A stretch of 64,000 bases of DNA from an uncultured Erythrobacter sp. (GTDB lineage Bacteria > Pseudomonadota > Alphaproteobacteria > Sphingomonadales > Sphingomonadaceae): the NCBI GenBank assembly GCA_947503275.1, contig CANNCZ010000001.1:1550001-1614000 (forward strand), given 5' to 3'. The translations under genes were made by a program, and so were the position numbers. This document shows, piece after piece, positions 7,535-17,830 of the stretch. Within the stretch, counting starts at the first letter, position 1, and every line of letters starts with the position of its first letter. The notes under the pieces were generated by a model. That model searched no databases. It was not told the DNA's origin and saw nothing but the letters and a program-made list of their open reading frames with translations.

Positions 7535-8647
7535 TCAAGTCGGCAATTGGGCAAAGTCGGTAAGCGCCGCGTCGCGGAGACCTCTCCACACATTGCGCGC
7601 CTGCACCGTCTCCGCCACGTCATGGACGCGCAGGATGTGCACACCCGCCTCCATCCCGCGAACGGCCAGTGCGAGCGATCCGCCCATCCGTTGATGCGCA
7701 GGCTCCTCATTCGACAGCGCCCCAATCATCCGCTTGCGGCTGGCACCCAACAGCAAGGGTGATCCAAGCGCATGGAACAGAGGCAGAGCGTTGAGCAGAG
7801 CAAGGTTATCGCTGAGCGACTTGCCAAAGCCGATGCCGGGATCGAGCAGTATGCGCTCCTCTGCAATACCGCCCGCAATCGCATTCGCGCGCTGAGCGTG
7901 GAGCATGTCGAACACTTCGCTGACCACATCCGCATAGTCACCACCCTCATGCAGGTCCTCACCTGTACCCGGCGCGTGCATCAACACGACCGGACAGCCA
8001 GCGGTCGCTACCAAGCCAAGCGAGCGCGGATCATAGCGCAGCGCGGAGACATCGTTCGCCAGATGGGCGCCCTTATCCAAAGCCGCCTCAAGCACGCCAG
8101 CGCGACGTGTATCGACACTGATCGCGGCGCCCATATTGGCGCAGTACTCGACCGCAGGGATCACCCGCTCAATCTCATCGCCTTCCCATGTTGCCGCGCC
8201 ACCGGGCCGTGTGCTCTCGCCACCAATGTCGATGATCGCCGCGCCGGCCTCTAGCATCGCTGCGGCGTGGGCTTGGCCCGCTTCGGGGCGTTCAAGGAAC
8301 TCGCCGCCATCGCTGAAACTGTCCGGCGTCACATTCAGCACGCCCATGATCTGCGATTGGTCGAGCCGCACTGTGCGCTCTCCCAGCTGAAGCGGCGCGT
8401 GGACCAGTTGCAGGTTCGCCCATTGCTGCTCTGCCTCTGCCGCCAAATCGCCGCCCGGCTCCGCCAAGACTGTCGCTGCCTCAGCTGTGCCGAACACCCG
8501 GCGATGGGTCACCTGCCCGCTCTCACGGACAACCAATGCAAAGCGGCTGGCATAGACCATGCTGCCCGCAAGCCGGATCGCGGCACCGTCTTCGGCTTGA
8601 GGGCCAGAGGCAAAGCCGATTGGATGGAGATAGATCCGCGCAGTCAT
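7535..8647 (-). CDS. folP: dihydropteroate synthase
   Basis: Joins p-aminobenzoate to dihydropterin pyrophosphate in folate synthesis. The signatures GVLNVTPDSFSDGG (102-115) and DIGGESTRPGG (140-150) are exact, and a later GIGFGKS and GASRKRMIG follow as expected. At 370 residues it is about 95 longer than the usual enzyme because of an N-terminal part (1-95) that does not match the TIM barrel; such an extension is found in some alphaproteobacteria. It lies 55 bases upstream of the phosphatase gene, so they may share a transcript. No neighbouring folK or folB. Identification is secure; the role of the extension is unknown. Confidence 0.95.
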   Translation of the reverse strand: MTARIYLHPIGFASGPQAEDGAAIRLAGSMVYASRFALVVRESGQVTHRRVFGTAEAATVLAEPGGDLAAEAEQQWANLQLVHAPLQLGERTVRLDQSQIMGVLNVTPDSFSDGGEFLERPEAGQAHAAAMLEAGAAIIDIGGESTRPGGAATWEGDEIERVIPAVEYCANMGAAISVDTRRAGVLEAALDKGAHLANDVSALRYDPRSLGLVATAGCPVVLMHAPGTGEDLHEGGDYADVVSEVFDMLHAQRANAIAGGIAEERILLDPGIGFGKSLSDNLALLNALPLFHALGSPLLLGASRKRMIGALSNEEPAHQRMGGSLALAVRGMEAGVHILRVHDVAETVQARNVWRGLRDAALTDFAQLPT

Positions 8648-8806
8648 TGGGTTCGCTCGAGAGCAATAATGCGTCCAAGCTGCGGCGGTTTTGGCTGAGG
8701 CTGTGTCATAGCCGCAGGTCTAACGCTGCAATGACAATAAGGACAATGCGACGGCGCTAAATGTGCACAACCTGCGCGTGCCAACCACAGCAAACTCGGC
8801 TCTACG

Positions 8807-8836
8807 AAAAAGGGCCGCGCATCGCTGCACGGCCCT
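8807..8836 (-). terminator. Rho-independent terminator after outer-membrane protein gene
   Basis: A seven-pair stem AGGGCCG / CGGCCCT (8811-8817 with 8830-8836) is followed on the minus strand by a run of five T. It lies 23 bases after the stop of the barrel gene at 8859. The rest of 8648-8858 shows no gene. Confidence 0.8.
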
Positions 8837-8858
8837 CTTCTTAGTGATCGGCGTAGCG

Positions 8859-9644
8859 TTACTGTCCAAACTTGACTCGCACACCGGCAGTGATCAGCGA
8901 TTGCGCGCTTTCAACTTCCAATGTGGCGGGCAGCAAAGTCAGCGGAACCTCCGCATCATCTGTCCGATCACGATAGGTGTATTGGCCAAACACCTCCACG
9001 CCATCGGTCACGGCATAGCTTGCGCCTGCCATCAACTGATATGCGAGGCCGCTATCGTCCTCATCGGCGACCACAACGCCTGATGGCGAATAGTCGACAT
9101 CAGTCCATTGATAGCCGATCCCTGCGCCGACATAGGGGCTGAACCCGCTGCCGGTTTGTAGGTCGTAAAAGACATTGCCAAACAGGCCGAAATTGCTGAC
9201 GCTGCCTTGGCCATCGGCCAAAACATCGCCGACCAATGGGTTGGCCGCATCGGCAGCACCGCGGGTCAAAACGGCAGAATCAACGCCATCAAGAACCGCG
9301 CCGCCAACCGTCAGATTGCTGTGCGTGTCGACGTCATATTCGGAATATGCGCCTTCGAGTTCGACCCGAAAGCCATTGTCAAAGGCGTAACCAACCTGAC
9401 CGCCCAGTGCGAAGCCATTGTCGAACTCTGTATCCCAGGCCAGCTCCGTTTCGGCAGGGATCGATCCAAAATCGGGGGTCGCTGGCACTTCGGCCTCAAA
9501 CTCTCCGCTGTTTGAGCTGTCTTCAGGCAGAGCGATACCACCGCTCACGCCGACATAGGGTCCATCCGCCAAAGCGGCGGAGGGTATCGCGGCGAGCGCA
9601 ATAGCTGCACCACTAAGGGTGAAAATGTGACGGGGTGTAATCAT
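8859..9644 (-). CDS. outer membrane beta-barrel protein
   Basis: 261 residues with a signal peptide ending AALA-DGPYVGVSGGI. The mature part alternates short amphipathic strands with aromatic residues (YVGVSGGIALPED, GFALGGQVGYAFDNGFRVELEG, LGFGNVFYDL-like, FSPYVGAGIGYQW, YQLMAGASYAVTDGVEVFGQY) and ends in strands with AGVRVKFGQ. This is the pattern of the eight-stranded OmpA/Opa/P44 barrel superfamily. There is no OmpA peptidoglycan-binding domain. Likely a monocistronic porin-like or structural surface protein, closed by a terminator. Specific role unknown. Confidence 0.88.
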   Translation of the reverse strand: MITPRHIFTLSGAAIALAAIPSAALADGPYVGVSGGIALPEDSSNSGEFEAEVPATPDFGSIPAETELAWDTEFDNGFALGGQVGYAFDNGFRVELEGAYSEYDVDTHSNLTVGGAVLDGVDSAVLTRGAADAANPLVGDVLADGQGSVSNFGLFGNVFYDLQTGSGFSPYVGAGIGYQWTDVDYSPSGVVVADEDDSGLAYQLMAGASYAVTDGVEVFGQYTYRDRTDDAEVPLTLLPATLEVESAQSLITAGVRVKFGQ

Positions 9645-9820
9645 GTGTTCCTCGCATTGTTAATGCCCCCAAATCATGTGGTGTGCATGACGAACGAGGG
9701 GACAATTGCGAGGCGGCAGATGAACCTAAGCTGCTGATCTCAGACGCGATAGTTGCGTGTGAGTTGAGCCGTTTTCAGCCGTGGATGATTGGTCAAAACT
9801 GTGCGGGAAATGCGACGAAA

Positions 9821-11188
<1,368 letters not shown>

Positions 11189-11896
11189 TTAATACCAGCC
11201 GACATTCGTGCCGAAGACTTCGGTGTGGCGCGCCCAAGCCTCTTCGCCGATGCACATTGAGCCCAGATAGTGCGACATCATGATCACTTTGCGCATCAGG
11301 TCCTGATAGGCCTCATCACAGGCATTGATCTGATCCCAACTGACGCTCTGCTCAACCTGCGTCTTTTCGATCAGTCCTGCAATTGGCGCGTGAGCCTCCT
11401 CCAGCAGTCGCTCGATCTCTTCCATAAGGCCATCGGGATACGCGCCCGGATGGACCGGTAGGCCAAGGATCGCGCTGCTATGCTCGTCTTCAGCCAGCAG
11501 CATTTGGTTCCACGCCCCCGGTGCCCAAAGCGCGCAGCGCATGGCTAACATTTCGCCGAAACGGCCATTCCACAATTCCCAAGGTAGCATAGCGTAGGGC
11601 GCAACTTTTGCCCCCTGTGGCAATTGTGCGTTCACATGTTCAACATAGGCGCGCTGCTTGGCATATTCCTCTTCGAAACGTGCATTGGCGCTTTCCTGAG
11701 TGGGACGCTGGTTGATTTCGCTTTCAGGGTGGATGCCATTTTCGCGTAAGGTGTCGCCCGCTTCGGTGTCCCAAACTTCATCGGGGAACACGCGCTGAGG
11801 CGCTTCGCTCTTAATCGCTTGACGCTCTGCAAGCTCTTTCGCGTTGATTGAGCGCCTTCTGCCGAATGCTGGTCGTTCAAATCCCATTAAATTCAC
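11189..11896 (-). CDS. conserved hypothetical protein (235 aa)
   Basis: I do not recognise a family. The protein is soluble, with no signal peptide or membrane helix. A basic N-terminus (FGRRRSINAKELAERQA) is followed by an acidic, low-complexity stretch and then a helical core (about 75-235) rich in Trp (LPWELWNG, WAPGAWN, SWDQIN, EEAWARHTE) ending NVGWY. The coding strand shows normal codon use for the window. It lies directly upstream of the ccrM control region on the same strand, separated by 225 bases, so a shared transcript is uncertain. M4 is an alternative start. No functional proposal. Confidence 0.7.
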   Translation of the reverse strand: MNLMGFERPAFGRRRSINAKELAERQAIKSEAPQRVFPDEVWDTEAGDTLRENGIHPESEINQRPTQESANARFEEEYAKQRAYVEHVNAQLPQGAKVAPYAMLPWELWNGRFGEMLAMRCALWAPGAWNQMLLAEDEHSSAILGLPVHPGAYPDGLMEEIERLLEEAHAPIAGLIEKTQVEQSVSWDQINACDEAYQDLMRKVIMMSHYLGSMCIGEEAWARHTEVFGTNVGWY

Positions 11897-11975
11897 CCCG
11901 AACCCTTGTTTCGGGAAAATTCAATAAGATCAGCAGTCTAAATTTGGGTTAAACCTAACGAGATCTCGCAATCAA

Positions 11976-12896
11976 CTAAGCGAACATCAACATCACATTA
12001 GCCACAAATGCCGTCAGCAATACTGCGCCCAGTGCGCGTCCGATGCCCCTTGCAAACCACAATAGCGCCAGCAATCCCGCAGCGCTCGCCGTGAGCAATG
12101 CCATTTGCAGGCCGCCCAATTCCACTGGCAAGGCGAAGGGTGCGATGGTCATGGTGGTGCCGCCGATCAGCAAGATGTTGTAGATGTTCGACCCCACAAC
12201 ATTGCCCAGCGCTAACCCAGATTTGCCGCGCAAGGCCGCCGCGATAGAGGCGGCGAGTTCGGGTAGTGATGTGCCGACGGCCACAACCGTCAAACCGATC
12301 ACCGTTTCGGGAACCTCAAAAATCGTCGCTAGCGCAATTGCGCCCGTCACTAGAGCGTCTCCACCAAGCACCAGAATGACTAGCCCGCCAACGAACAACG
12401 CGCCCGCCAGCAAGCCGTTGGATGGGGCCTCGTCCAAGTCCTCTTCTTCGCTGGCCTCAGGGTGGAGATAGCTGAACACGATATAGGCGACGATCCCCAA
12501 GAGCATCACAACACCAATCCAGATCGCACCAATCTGGGCAATTACGAGACCCCACAAAGCCAGCGTCGCGGCTAGCGCAATCAGCGCATCGCGTCGCCCC
12601 AAACCGCTCAGAGCAATCGGCATGACCATTGCGGAAACACCAAGGATCAGGAGAGTGTTGGCAAGGTTCGACCCGACAATATTGCCCCATGCAATTTCCG
12701 GCGATCCGGCAAGACTTGCCTGAACACTCGCGACCATTTCGGGCATGCTGGTCGCAAAGCCCACGATCACGAGGCCGGTAAACAGGGTCGAGACGCCGAG
12801 TTTCTGCGCAATCCCCACCGCACCGCGCACCAACAGCTCACCACCAATGGCCAGGCCCACGAGGCCCGCTAAACTTAGAAGAATCGCTTCGATCAT
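11976..12896 (-). CDS. calcium/sodium (or K-dependent) antiporter, CaCA family
   Basis: 306-residue inner-membrane exchanger with about ten helices and two homologous halves. Each half carries the alpha-repeat motif: GFATSMPEMVASVQASL with GNIVGSNLANTLLI in the first, VGTSLPELAASIAAALRG and GNVVGSNIYNILLIGG in the second. This is the YrbG/CaCA pattern. Such proteins swap Ca2+ for Na+ or H+ to export calcium. A short acidic loop (SEEEDLDEAPS) separates the halves. The gene is 25 bases downstream of rnhB on the same strand, so they may be co-transcribed. Ion preference cannot be read with certainty. Confidence 0.93.
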   Translation of the reverse strand: MIEAILLSLAGLVGLAIGGELLVRGAVGIAQKLGVSTLFTGLVIVGFATSMPEMVASVQASLAGSPEIAWGNIVGSNLANTLLILGVSAMVMPIALSGLGRRDALIALAATLALWGLVIAQIGAIWIGVVMLLGIVAYIVFSYLHPEASEEEDLDEAPSNGLLAGALFVGGLVILVLGGDALVTGAIALATIFEVPETVIGLTVVAVGTSLPELAASIAAALRGKSGLALGNVVGSNIYNILLIGGTTMTIAPFALPVELGGLQMALLTASAAGLLALLWFARGIGRALGAVLLTAFVANVMLMFA

Positions 12897-12921
12897 GCGC
12901 GGCGCTTACGCGAGCAAGCGG

Positions 12922-13545
12922 TTAGAGCAAAGTCGCTTGCGCAACGGGTGCGAAGCTTTGACGATGAAGAGATGTCGGACCGTGTTCGCGTAACGCGGTC
13001 ATATGCTCCCTCGTCCCATACCCCTTGTTCCGCTCCCACCCGTAACCGGGATGCGTAAGCGCAGCCTCGATCATCAGCCGGTCGCGCCATTCCTTTGCCA
13101 CGATGGACGCCGCACCGATGACCGGCTCAATCCCATCCCCACCAACAATCGCACGCACAGGCCAGCGCCACTCGGCACAGCGCTGCTCTGGCGTCTGGTT
13201 TCCATCAATCAGAACGATGTTTGGTGAACCGGAAAGCTGCGCCGTAAGGTCAGCGACACAGCGCGTCATGGCCTCCATCGTAGCTTGGAATATGTTGATG
13301 CGATCGATCTCTTGAGGCTCCACGACCGCAACCGCCCATTGGCAATGCGCACGGATGCTTTCATCGAGCCCCGCACGCCGCTTGGCAGAAATCGCCTTGG
13401 AATCGCCCACGCCAGCGGGTATCGACGCGCTCAGCACCACTGCGGCGGCCACTACCGGCCCGGCGAGTGGACCCCGCCCGGCCTCGTCTACCCCAATGAC
13501 GATGCTTTTGGCACCGAAATCCAGTTCAGGAGTTGCCTGAGACAT
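12922..13545 (-). CDS. rnhB: ribonuclease HII
   Basis: Removes ribonucleotides and RNA primers from RNA-DNA hybrids. The catalytic start GVDEAGRGPLAGPV has the DEAGRG acidic pair, followed by SKAISAKRR-type and the later IVGGDGIEPVIGAASIVAK, with the carboxylate in HPGYGWERNKGYGT. I use the ATG at 13545, giving 207 residues and AAGGG 5 bases before; a longer frame would add 36 residues with no family match. The start codon overlaps the start codon of the divergent PQQ dehydrogenase gene in the tetranucleotide CATG (13543-13546), an unusual arrangement. Confidence 0.94.
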   Translation of the reverse strand: MSQATPELDFGAKSIVIGVDEAGRGPLAGPVVAAAVVLSASIPAGVGDSKAISAKRRAGLDESIRAHCQWAVAVVEPQEIDRINIFQATMEAMTRCVADLTAQLSGSPNIVLIDGNQTPEQRCAEWRWPVRAIVGGDGIEPVIGAASIVAKEWRDRLMIEAALTHPGYGWERNKGYGTREHMTALREHGPTSLHRQSFAPVAQATLL

Positions 13546-14755
13546 GAACACCCTTTCAAAATTTGCCGTCACACTCTCTCTCCCCGCATTCGCACTCGCA
13601 AGCTGTGCCAATGCGGAAAGTGGGGACAGCTCAGGATCCGCTGCTGCGGCCACCGTGTTTCAGACCAGCTTTGTGACCGATGTCGACGCGATGTCAGCTG
13701 AGGAAGCCGGCCTGACGATCACCGAAATGGGCGAGTTTGATCGGCCATGGGCGATCAAACACATTCCCGGATCAGACATTTTGGCGATCACGGAAAAAGC
13801 CGGGACGCTGAAATTGCTGGACATGAATGATGGCAAGGTCGTGGAAGTCAGCGGATTGCCAGAGGTCGCTTATGGCGGTCAGGGCGGATTGGGCGATGTC
13901 GCGTTTCTCAATTCGGAGTTCGAGCAGACTGACGACCGCTCAATCTTCCTAAGCTGGGCCGAAGCAGGCGAAGGAGAAACGCGCGGTGCGGTGGTCGGGC
14001 GCGGGACACTTGCGTGCGAAGTCGCGACCGATGGCTGCGCGATTGTCGGCCTGGAAGTGATCTGGCGTCAGGCACCTATGGTCGAAGGGCGCGGGCACTA
14101 TTCTCACCGCATCCGCTTTTCACCGGACGAGCAATATATGTTCATCGCCAGCGGCGACCGACAAAAACTGACGCCCGCTCAGGATCTTTCGAACACGCTT
14201 GGCACCATCGTTCGCCTCAACCTCGATGGCTCCCCAGCCGACGGTAATCCCTTTGCCGATCAAGGCGGCGTAACGGCGCAAATCTGGTCCTATGGCCACC
14301 GCAACATCCTCGGCATGGATTGGGATGCGCAAGGACGGCTTTGGGATATTGAGCATGGTCCGGGCGGTGGCGACGAACTGAACCTTGTAACGCGAGAGGC
14401 AAATTATGGCTGGCCCACGCGCTCTTACGGCAATCATTACAATGGCGATCCGATTACTGACCACAGCGAAGATGATGGCTTTGTCAAACCGGCGATCACT
14501 TGGACCCCAGTAATCGCGCCGGGCGATATGATCTTTTACACTGGCGAAATGTTCGGCGATTGGGCCGGCGACGCCTTGATCGCTGGCCTGCGTTCCGAAG
14601 CGTTGATCCGGGTTGAGATCGATGGTGATGAAGCACGCGAAGTGGGCCGCTATGAAGTTGGCGGACGCCTGCGTTCCATCGCTCAGACCCCGGATGGCGT
14701 CATCTGGGTTGCCGAAGATGGCGAAGATGGGCGCGTGTTGAAAATCACGATGTGA
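13544..14755 (+). CDS. PQQ-dependent soluble aldose sugar dehydrogenase-like lipoprotein
   Basis: 403 residues of the GSDH six-bladed propeller family (PF07995), which oxidises aldose sugars with pyrroloquinoline quinone. Signatures are GGQGGLGDVAF, then SHRIRFSPDEQYMFIASGD with the catalytic-type His, and NILGMDWDAQGRLWDIEHGP before NYGWP. The N-terminus is a lipoprotein signal with lipobox LASC (Cys21), so it is likely membrane-anchored in the periplasm. AGGAG lies 11 bases before the ATG. No PQQ synthesis genes are in the window, so the cofactor source is unknown. The start overlaps that of rnhB on the other strand. Confidence 0.9.
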   Translation: MNTLSKFAVTLSLPAFALASCANAESGDSSGSAAAATVFQTSFVTDVDAMSAEEAGLTITEMGEFDRPWAIKHIPGSDILAITEKAGTLKLLDMNDGKVVEVSGLPEVAYGGQGGLGDVAFLNSEFEQTDDRSIFLSWAEAGEGETRGAVVGRGTLACEVATDGCAIVGLEVIWRQAPMVEGRGHYSHRIRFSPDEQYMFIASGDRQKLTPAQDLSNTLGTIVRLNLDGSPADGNPFADQGGVTAQIWSYGHRNILGMDWDAQGRLWDIEHGPGGGDELNLVTREANYGWPTRSYGNHYNGDPITDHSEDDGFVKPAITWTPVIAPGDMIFYTGEMFGDWAGDALIAGLRSEALIRVEIDGDEAREVGRYEVGGRLRSIAQTPDGVIWVAEDGEDGRVLKITM

Positions 14756-14834
14756 TGAATGGAAGGCTGGCGGTTAGAACTCGTAGCGCATTCATATTTG
14801 GACAGCGGGGCAAAACATCCTTAGTGCGCCCGCC

Positions 14835-15389
14835 GTGACCAGCGACACCGCCACCCTTATCCCGCTTTCCGCGGTTGAACCTGACATGGTTGAGGCGCTG
14901 CTGGACCGTGCGTTCGGAGCGGATCGGCATGCGCGCACCGCCTATCGCATTCGCGCCGGGATGGATGCGCTTGATGCGCTCAGCTTTGCCGTGCTGGATG
15001 AGGACGAACTGCTGGTTGGCACGATCCAATGCTATCCTATCGCTTTGATGGACACAGAAGCGCGCGGAATTCCGCTCGTGATGGTCGGCCCGGTCGCTGT
15101 CGTGCCCGAAAGGCAAGGCGAAGGCTTTGGCGTGGGTTTGATGACCGCAATGCTGGATGCCGAAGCGCGCCTGTCCGCCGATGGCATGCCGCCCTTTGCG
15201 CAAGTTCTGATCGGTGATGCAGAATATTACGGGCGCTGGGGTTTTTCAGCCGCAGCAACTGGCGGCTGGCGCTGCCCTGGCCCCTATGAACAGCACCGCT
15301 TACTCGCGCGCGGCCCGGCGCTGTCGGCTATGCCAGCGACAGGCATGTTGGGACCGTGGGCCGGAGAAGTTGCTCCGCGCAGCGAGTAA
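14835..15389 (+). CDS. GNAT-family N-acetyltransferase (YhbS-like)
   Basis: 184 residues. The acetyl-CoA loop VAVVPERQGEGFGVGLM matches the Q/R-x-x-G-x-G/A signature, preceded by VMVGPV; GDAEYYGRWGFS is the usual YhbS-family follow-up. Substrate is unknown. The start is a GTG at 14835 with no strong ribosome site; the ATG at residue 17 is an alternative. It opens a run of four genes on the plus strand (GNAT, DUF1285, Nudix, CCA transferase) packed with little space, probably one operon. Confidence 0.85.
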   Translation: MTSDTATLIPLSAVEPDMVEALLDRAFGADRHARTAYRIRAGMDALDALSFAVLDEDELLVGTIQCYPIALMDTEARGIPLVMVGPVAVVPERQGEGFGVGLMTAMLDAEARLSADGMPPFAQVLIGDAEYYGRWGFSAAATGGWRCPGPYEQHRLLARGPALSAMPATGMLGPWAGEVAPRSE

Positions 15390-15442
15390 GTGAATTACCG
15401 CTTTGCGTAACGGCGCGCGGTCTGCCATTTGTCTGGTCGAAT

Positions 15443-15991
15443 ATGCCTTACGAACCACCACCTTATCTCGCCGAACTCACCCTTGCCCAAATCGCCGATC
15501 AGGTGGAGCAGCGCAAACTGCCCCCGGTTGAGGGGTGGGCACCAGCTCAAATCGGTGAAAGCCATATGCGCATCGCCGCCGATGGCACGTGGTTTCATGA
15601 AGGTGACCCGATCCGCCGTCCGGCGATGGTCCGCGCATTTTCTGGCCTGTTGACGCGCGATGAGGCGGGTCAACATTGGCTGGTCACTCCGTTTGAGAAA
15701 CTCAGCATAGAGGTCGATGACGCCGCCTTTATCGCCACGGATTGCGTGGCAAAGGAGGGCGACCTTGCATTCCGCACTCACATTGATGAACTCGTGGTCG
15801 CAGGCCCCGACAATCCCTTGCGCGTTGCAGGCGATCCGGAAACCCCGGCGATTTACCTGCATGTCCGGCGCGGGTTGGAGGCGCGGCTCAACCGCTCAAC
15901 TTACGCCCAGCTCGCCGATATCGCGATAGAGACCAGCGGCGACGATTGGATCGTCAGCAGCCAGGGCGCGCTGTTCTCGTTAAAGGCATAA
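15443..15991 (+). CDS. DUF1285 family protein
   Basis: 182-residue cytosolic protein. I begin at ATG 15443 (MPYEPPPYL); the open frame extends upstream to 15356 into the end of the GNAT gene without added similarity. The mid part DGTWFHEGDPIRRPAMVRAF and LVTPFEKLSIEVDDAAF are typical of DUF1285, a small beta-rich family of unknown function that is often found before a Nudix hydrolase in alphaproteobacteria. The stop shares one base with the ATG of the Nudix gene (TAATG), showing translational coupling. Function unknown. Confidence 0.85.
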   Translation: MPYEPPPYLAELTLAQIADQVEQRKLPPVEGWAPAQIGESHMRIAADGTWFHEGDPIRRPAMVRAFSGLLTRDEAGQHWLVTPFEKLSIEVDDAAFIATDCVAKEGDLAFRTHIDELVVAGPDNPLRVAGDPETPAIYLHVRRGLEARLNRSTYAQLADIAIETSGDDWIVSSQGALFSLKA

Positions 15992-16608
15992 TGAGCGACC
16001 TTTTCGACCGGCTCAGCGCGACCTTCAAAGAAGGCCATGCGCGCGATATCACCGACCTGCTTAACGATGCGCGGTTTGTGGGGGAGGAGGCGCAGACACC
16101 GGCCGCTGTTCTGATCGCAGTGACTGACCGCGACGAACCGACCGTCATCTTGACACAGCGGCCACGCGGCATGCGCAGCCACCCCGGACAAGTCGCCTTT
16201 CCCGGAGGCAAGCTCGACCCCGGCGAAGACGCTGTTACGGCGGCTTTGCGAGAAGCGGAGGAGGAGCTGGCACTACCACGCGAGGTGCCGCAAGTGATCG
16301 GGACCAGCGATCTCTATCAGACCGGCACTGGATTTGATGTAACGCCGGTATTGGCTGTGGTGCCGCCTGATTTGCCACTCATTCCCGCCCCTGCGGAGGT
16401 CGAGGCATGGTTTGAAGCGCCATTGTCCTTGTTGCTTGATCCGACCAGCTGGGACCACAATGAGGTCATGTGGCGCGGGGCGATGCGGGGCTATCTGGAG
16501 ATGGATTATCAGGGTTTTCGCATCTGGGGCGTGACCGCCGCGATCCTGTCTAACCTTGCCCGGCGGATCGATCTCACCTCCGTCCTTGGCACTACGCAGC
16601 AGCGCTAA
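15991..16608 (+). CDS. Nudix hydrolase, CoA pyrophosphatase type
   Basis: 205 residues. The Nudix box is complete: GGKLDPGEDAVTAALREAEEE with the metal-binding REAEEE, and the preceding QVAFPGG with RPRGMRSHPGQ is the upstream element of the CoA-diphosphatase group (NudL/PCD1 type). It probably cleaves CoA or its oxidised forms. The start ATG at 15991 overlaps the DUF1285 stop. An alternative start at 15946 would overlap that gene by 45 bases. It is third in the four-gene run; the CCA transferase follows. Confidence 0.88.
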   Translation: MSDLFDRLSATFKEGHARDITDLLNDARFVGEEAQTPAAVLIAVTDRDEPTVILTQRPRGMRSHPGQVAFPGGKLDPGEDAVTAALREAEEELALPREVPQVIGTSDLYQTGTGFDVTPVLAVVPPDLPLIPAPAEVEAWFEAPLSLLLDPTSWDHNEVMWRGAMRGYLEMDYQGFRIWGVTAAILSNLARRIDLTSVLGTTQQR

Positions 16609-16648
16609 GCTTGCCGCGCGCGCGCTTTTTCCTATAGCGATCCGCATT

Positions 16649-17830
16649 GTGACCGATGCTTTGACCTCCACCCTTGCACAAGCCGACTGGCCGCGCCGCG
16701 ATGGTTTGGCCGCGCTGACCGATGCTTTGGGAGCCGACCATATCCGTTGGGTTGGCGGAGCAGTGCGCGATACATTGCTGGGCATGGCGGTGCATGATGT
16801 GGATTGCGCGACGCTGCACTTACCCGCCGCCGTCATTGATCTGTGTGCAAAGGCCGGGATCAAAACCGTGCCCACGGGGATTGAGCATGGCACAGTGACC
16901 GCAGTTCTTGCCGATGGTCCGGTGGAGATCACCACACTGCGCCGCGATGTCGCAACCGATGGCAGGCGCGCCACTATCGCCTTTGCGAGCGACTGGCGCG
17001 AGGATGCTGCACGGCGCGATTTCACCATCAACGCGCTTTATGCTCACCCGGAAACTCTGGCGATCCAGGATTATTTCGGCGGGCTGGATGATCTCGCTGA
17101 GCGCCGTGTGCGCTTTATCGGACAGCCTGAGGCGCGCATTGCTGAGGATCACTTGCGGATCCTGCGATATTATCGGTTTCAAGCGCGCTTTGGTGCCGAT
17201 TTGGACGCGGATGCGGAGGCCGCTTGCGAAGAGCTGGCTCCCACTCTTAAGGGCTTGAGCCGGGAGCGGATTTCGAGCGAATTGCTGGCACTGCTGGCGC
17301 TTCCCGATCCCCATGCGACAATTGCGCGGATGCGCGCAGGTGGTGTGCTTGGAGTGATCCTGCCGGAGACGTGCAATCCACACATTGAACACCTAGCCAA
17401 GCTGATCGGAAGAGAAGCCGCGCAAGGTTTTGCACCCGCGGGTTTGCGACGATTGGCAGCATTGCTACCCCCCTCCCCCGACGTCGCCGAAGGCGTCGCG
17501 GCACGTTTGCGCCTCTCCAAAGCGCACCGCGCGCGGCTGGTTTCCGCATCGGAACGAACCGGCGCCGACACCGCCAATGCAAAGGCGCTGGCCTATCGGA
17601 TCACCCCCGAATTCGCGGTCGACCGGCTGTTGCTGCTCGGCGAAGAGGCGCAAGAGCTGGCTGATTGGCAGCCGCCGAAATTCCCGCTGAAAGGCGGCGT
17701 AATCGTCGCGCGCGGAGTCGCCGCTGGACCAGAAGTCGCGCGAATTATGCGCAGCGTTGAGCGACGCTGGGTCGCAGAGGGCTTTCCAGATGATGCCCGG
17801 ATTGAGCAGATGCTTGGCGAAGAGCTTTAG
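16649..17830 (+). CDS. cca: CCA tRNA nucleotidyltransferase
   Basis: Class II CCA-adding enzyme or poly(A) polymerase, 393 residues. The nucleotidyltransferase core is [10 protein letters not shown] followed by HDVDCAT, with the metal Dx[11 protein letters not shown] is the second signature. A later [22 protein letters not shown] is the RNA and nucleotide-binding motif. I use the GTG at 16649 since upstream sequence (a TTG at 16556) would overlap the Nudix gene by 53 bases; neither has a clear ribosome site. The stop overlaps the convergent parC stop by four bases (17827-17830). The enzyme completes or repairs tRNA 3' ends. Confidence 0.9.
   Translation: MTDALTSTLAQADWPRRDGLAALTDALGADHIRWVGGAVRDTLLGMAVHDVDCATLHLPAAVIDLCAKAGIKTVPTGIEHGTVTAVLADGPVEITTLRRDVATDGRRATIAFASDWREDAARRDFTINALYAHPETLAIQDYFGGLDDLAERRVRFIGQPEARIAEDHLRILRYYRFQARFGADLDADAEAACEELAPTLKGLSRERISSELLALLALPDPHATIARMRAGGVLGVILPETCNPHIEHLAKLIGREAAQGFAPAGLRRLAALLPPSPDVAEGVAARLRLSKAHRARLVSASERTGADTANAKALAYRITPEFAVDRLLLLGEEAQELADWQPPKFPLKGGVIVARGVAAGPEVARIMRSVERRWVAEGFPDDARIEQMLGEEL

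Noticed and set aside
7480..7725. 82-residue N-terminal extension of the PhoD-like phosphatase
   Set aside because: It is antisense-like, Arg/Cys-rich, overlaps folP, and lies before a clear signal peptide with a good ribosome site at 7479.
9645..9820. Gap between the barrel gene and ccrM
   Set aside because: It must hold the barrel promoter, but no clear -35/-10 pair, hairpin or small gene was seen.
13546..13653. Longer RNase HII start
   Set aside because: The extra 36 residues have no family match and would run over the signal peptide of the divergent gene; ATG 13545 has a good ribosome site.
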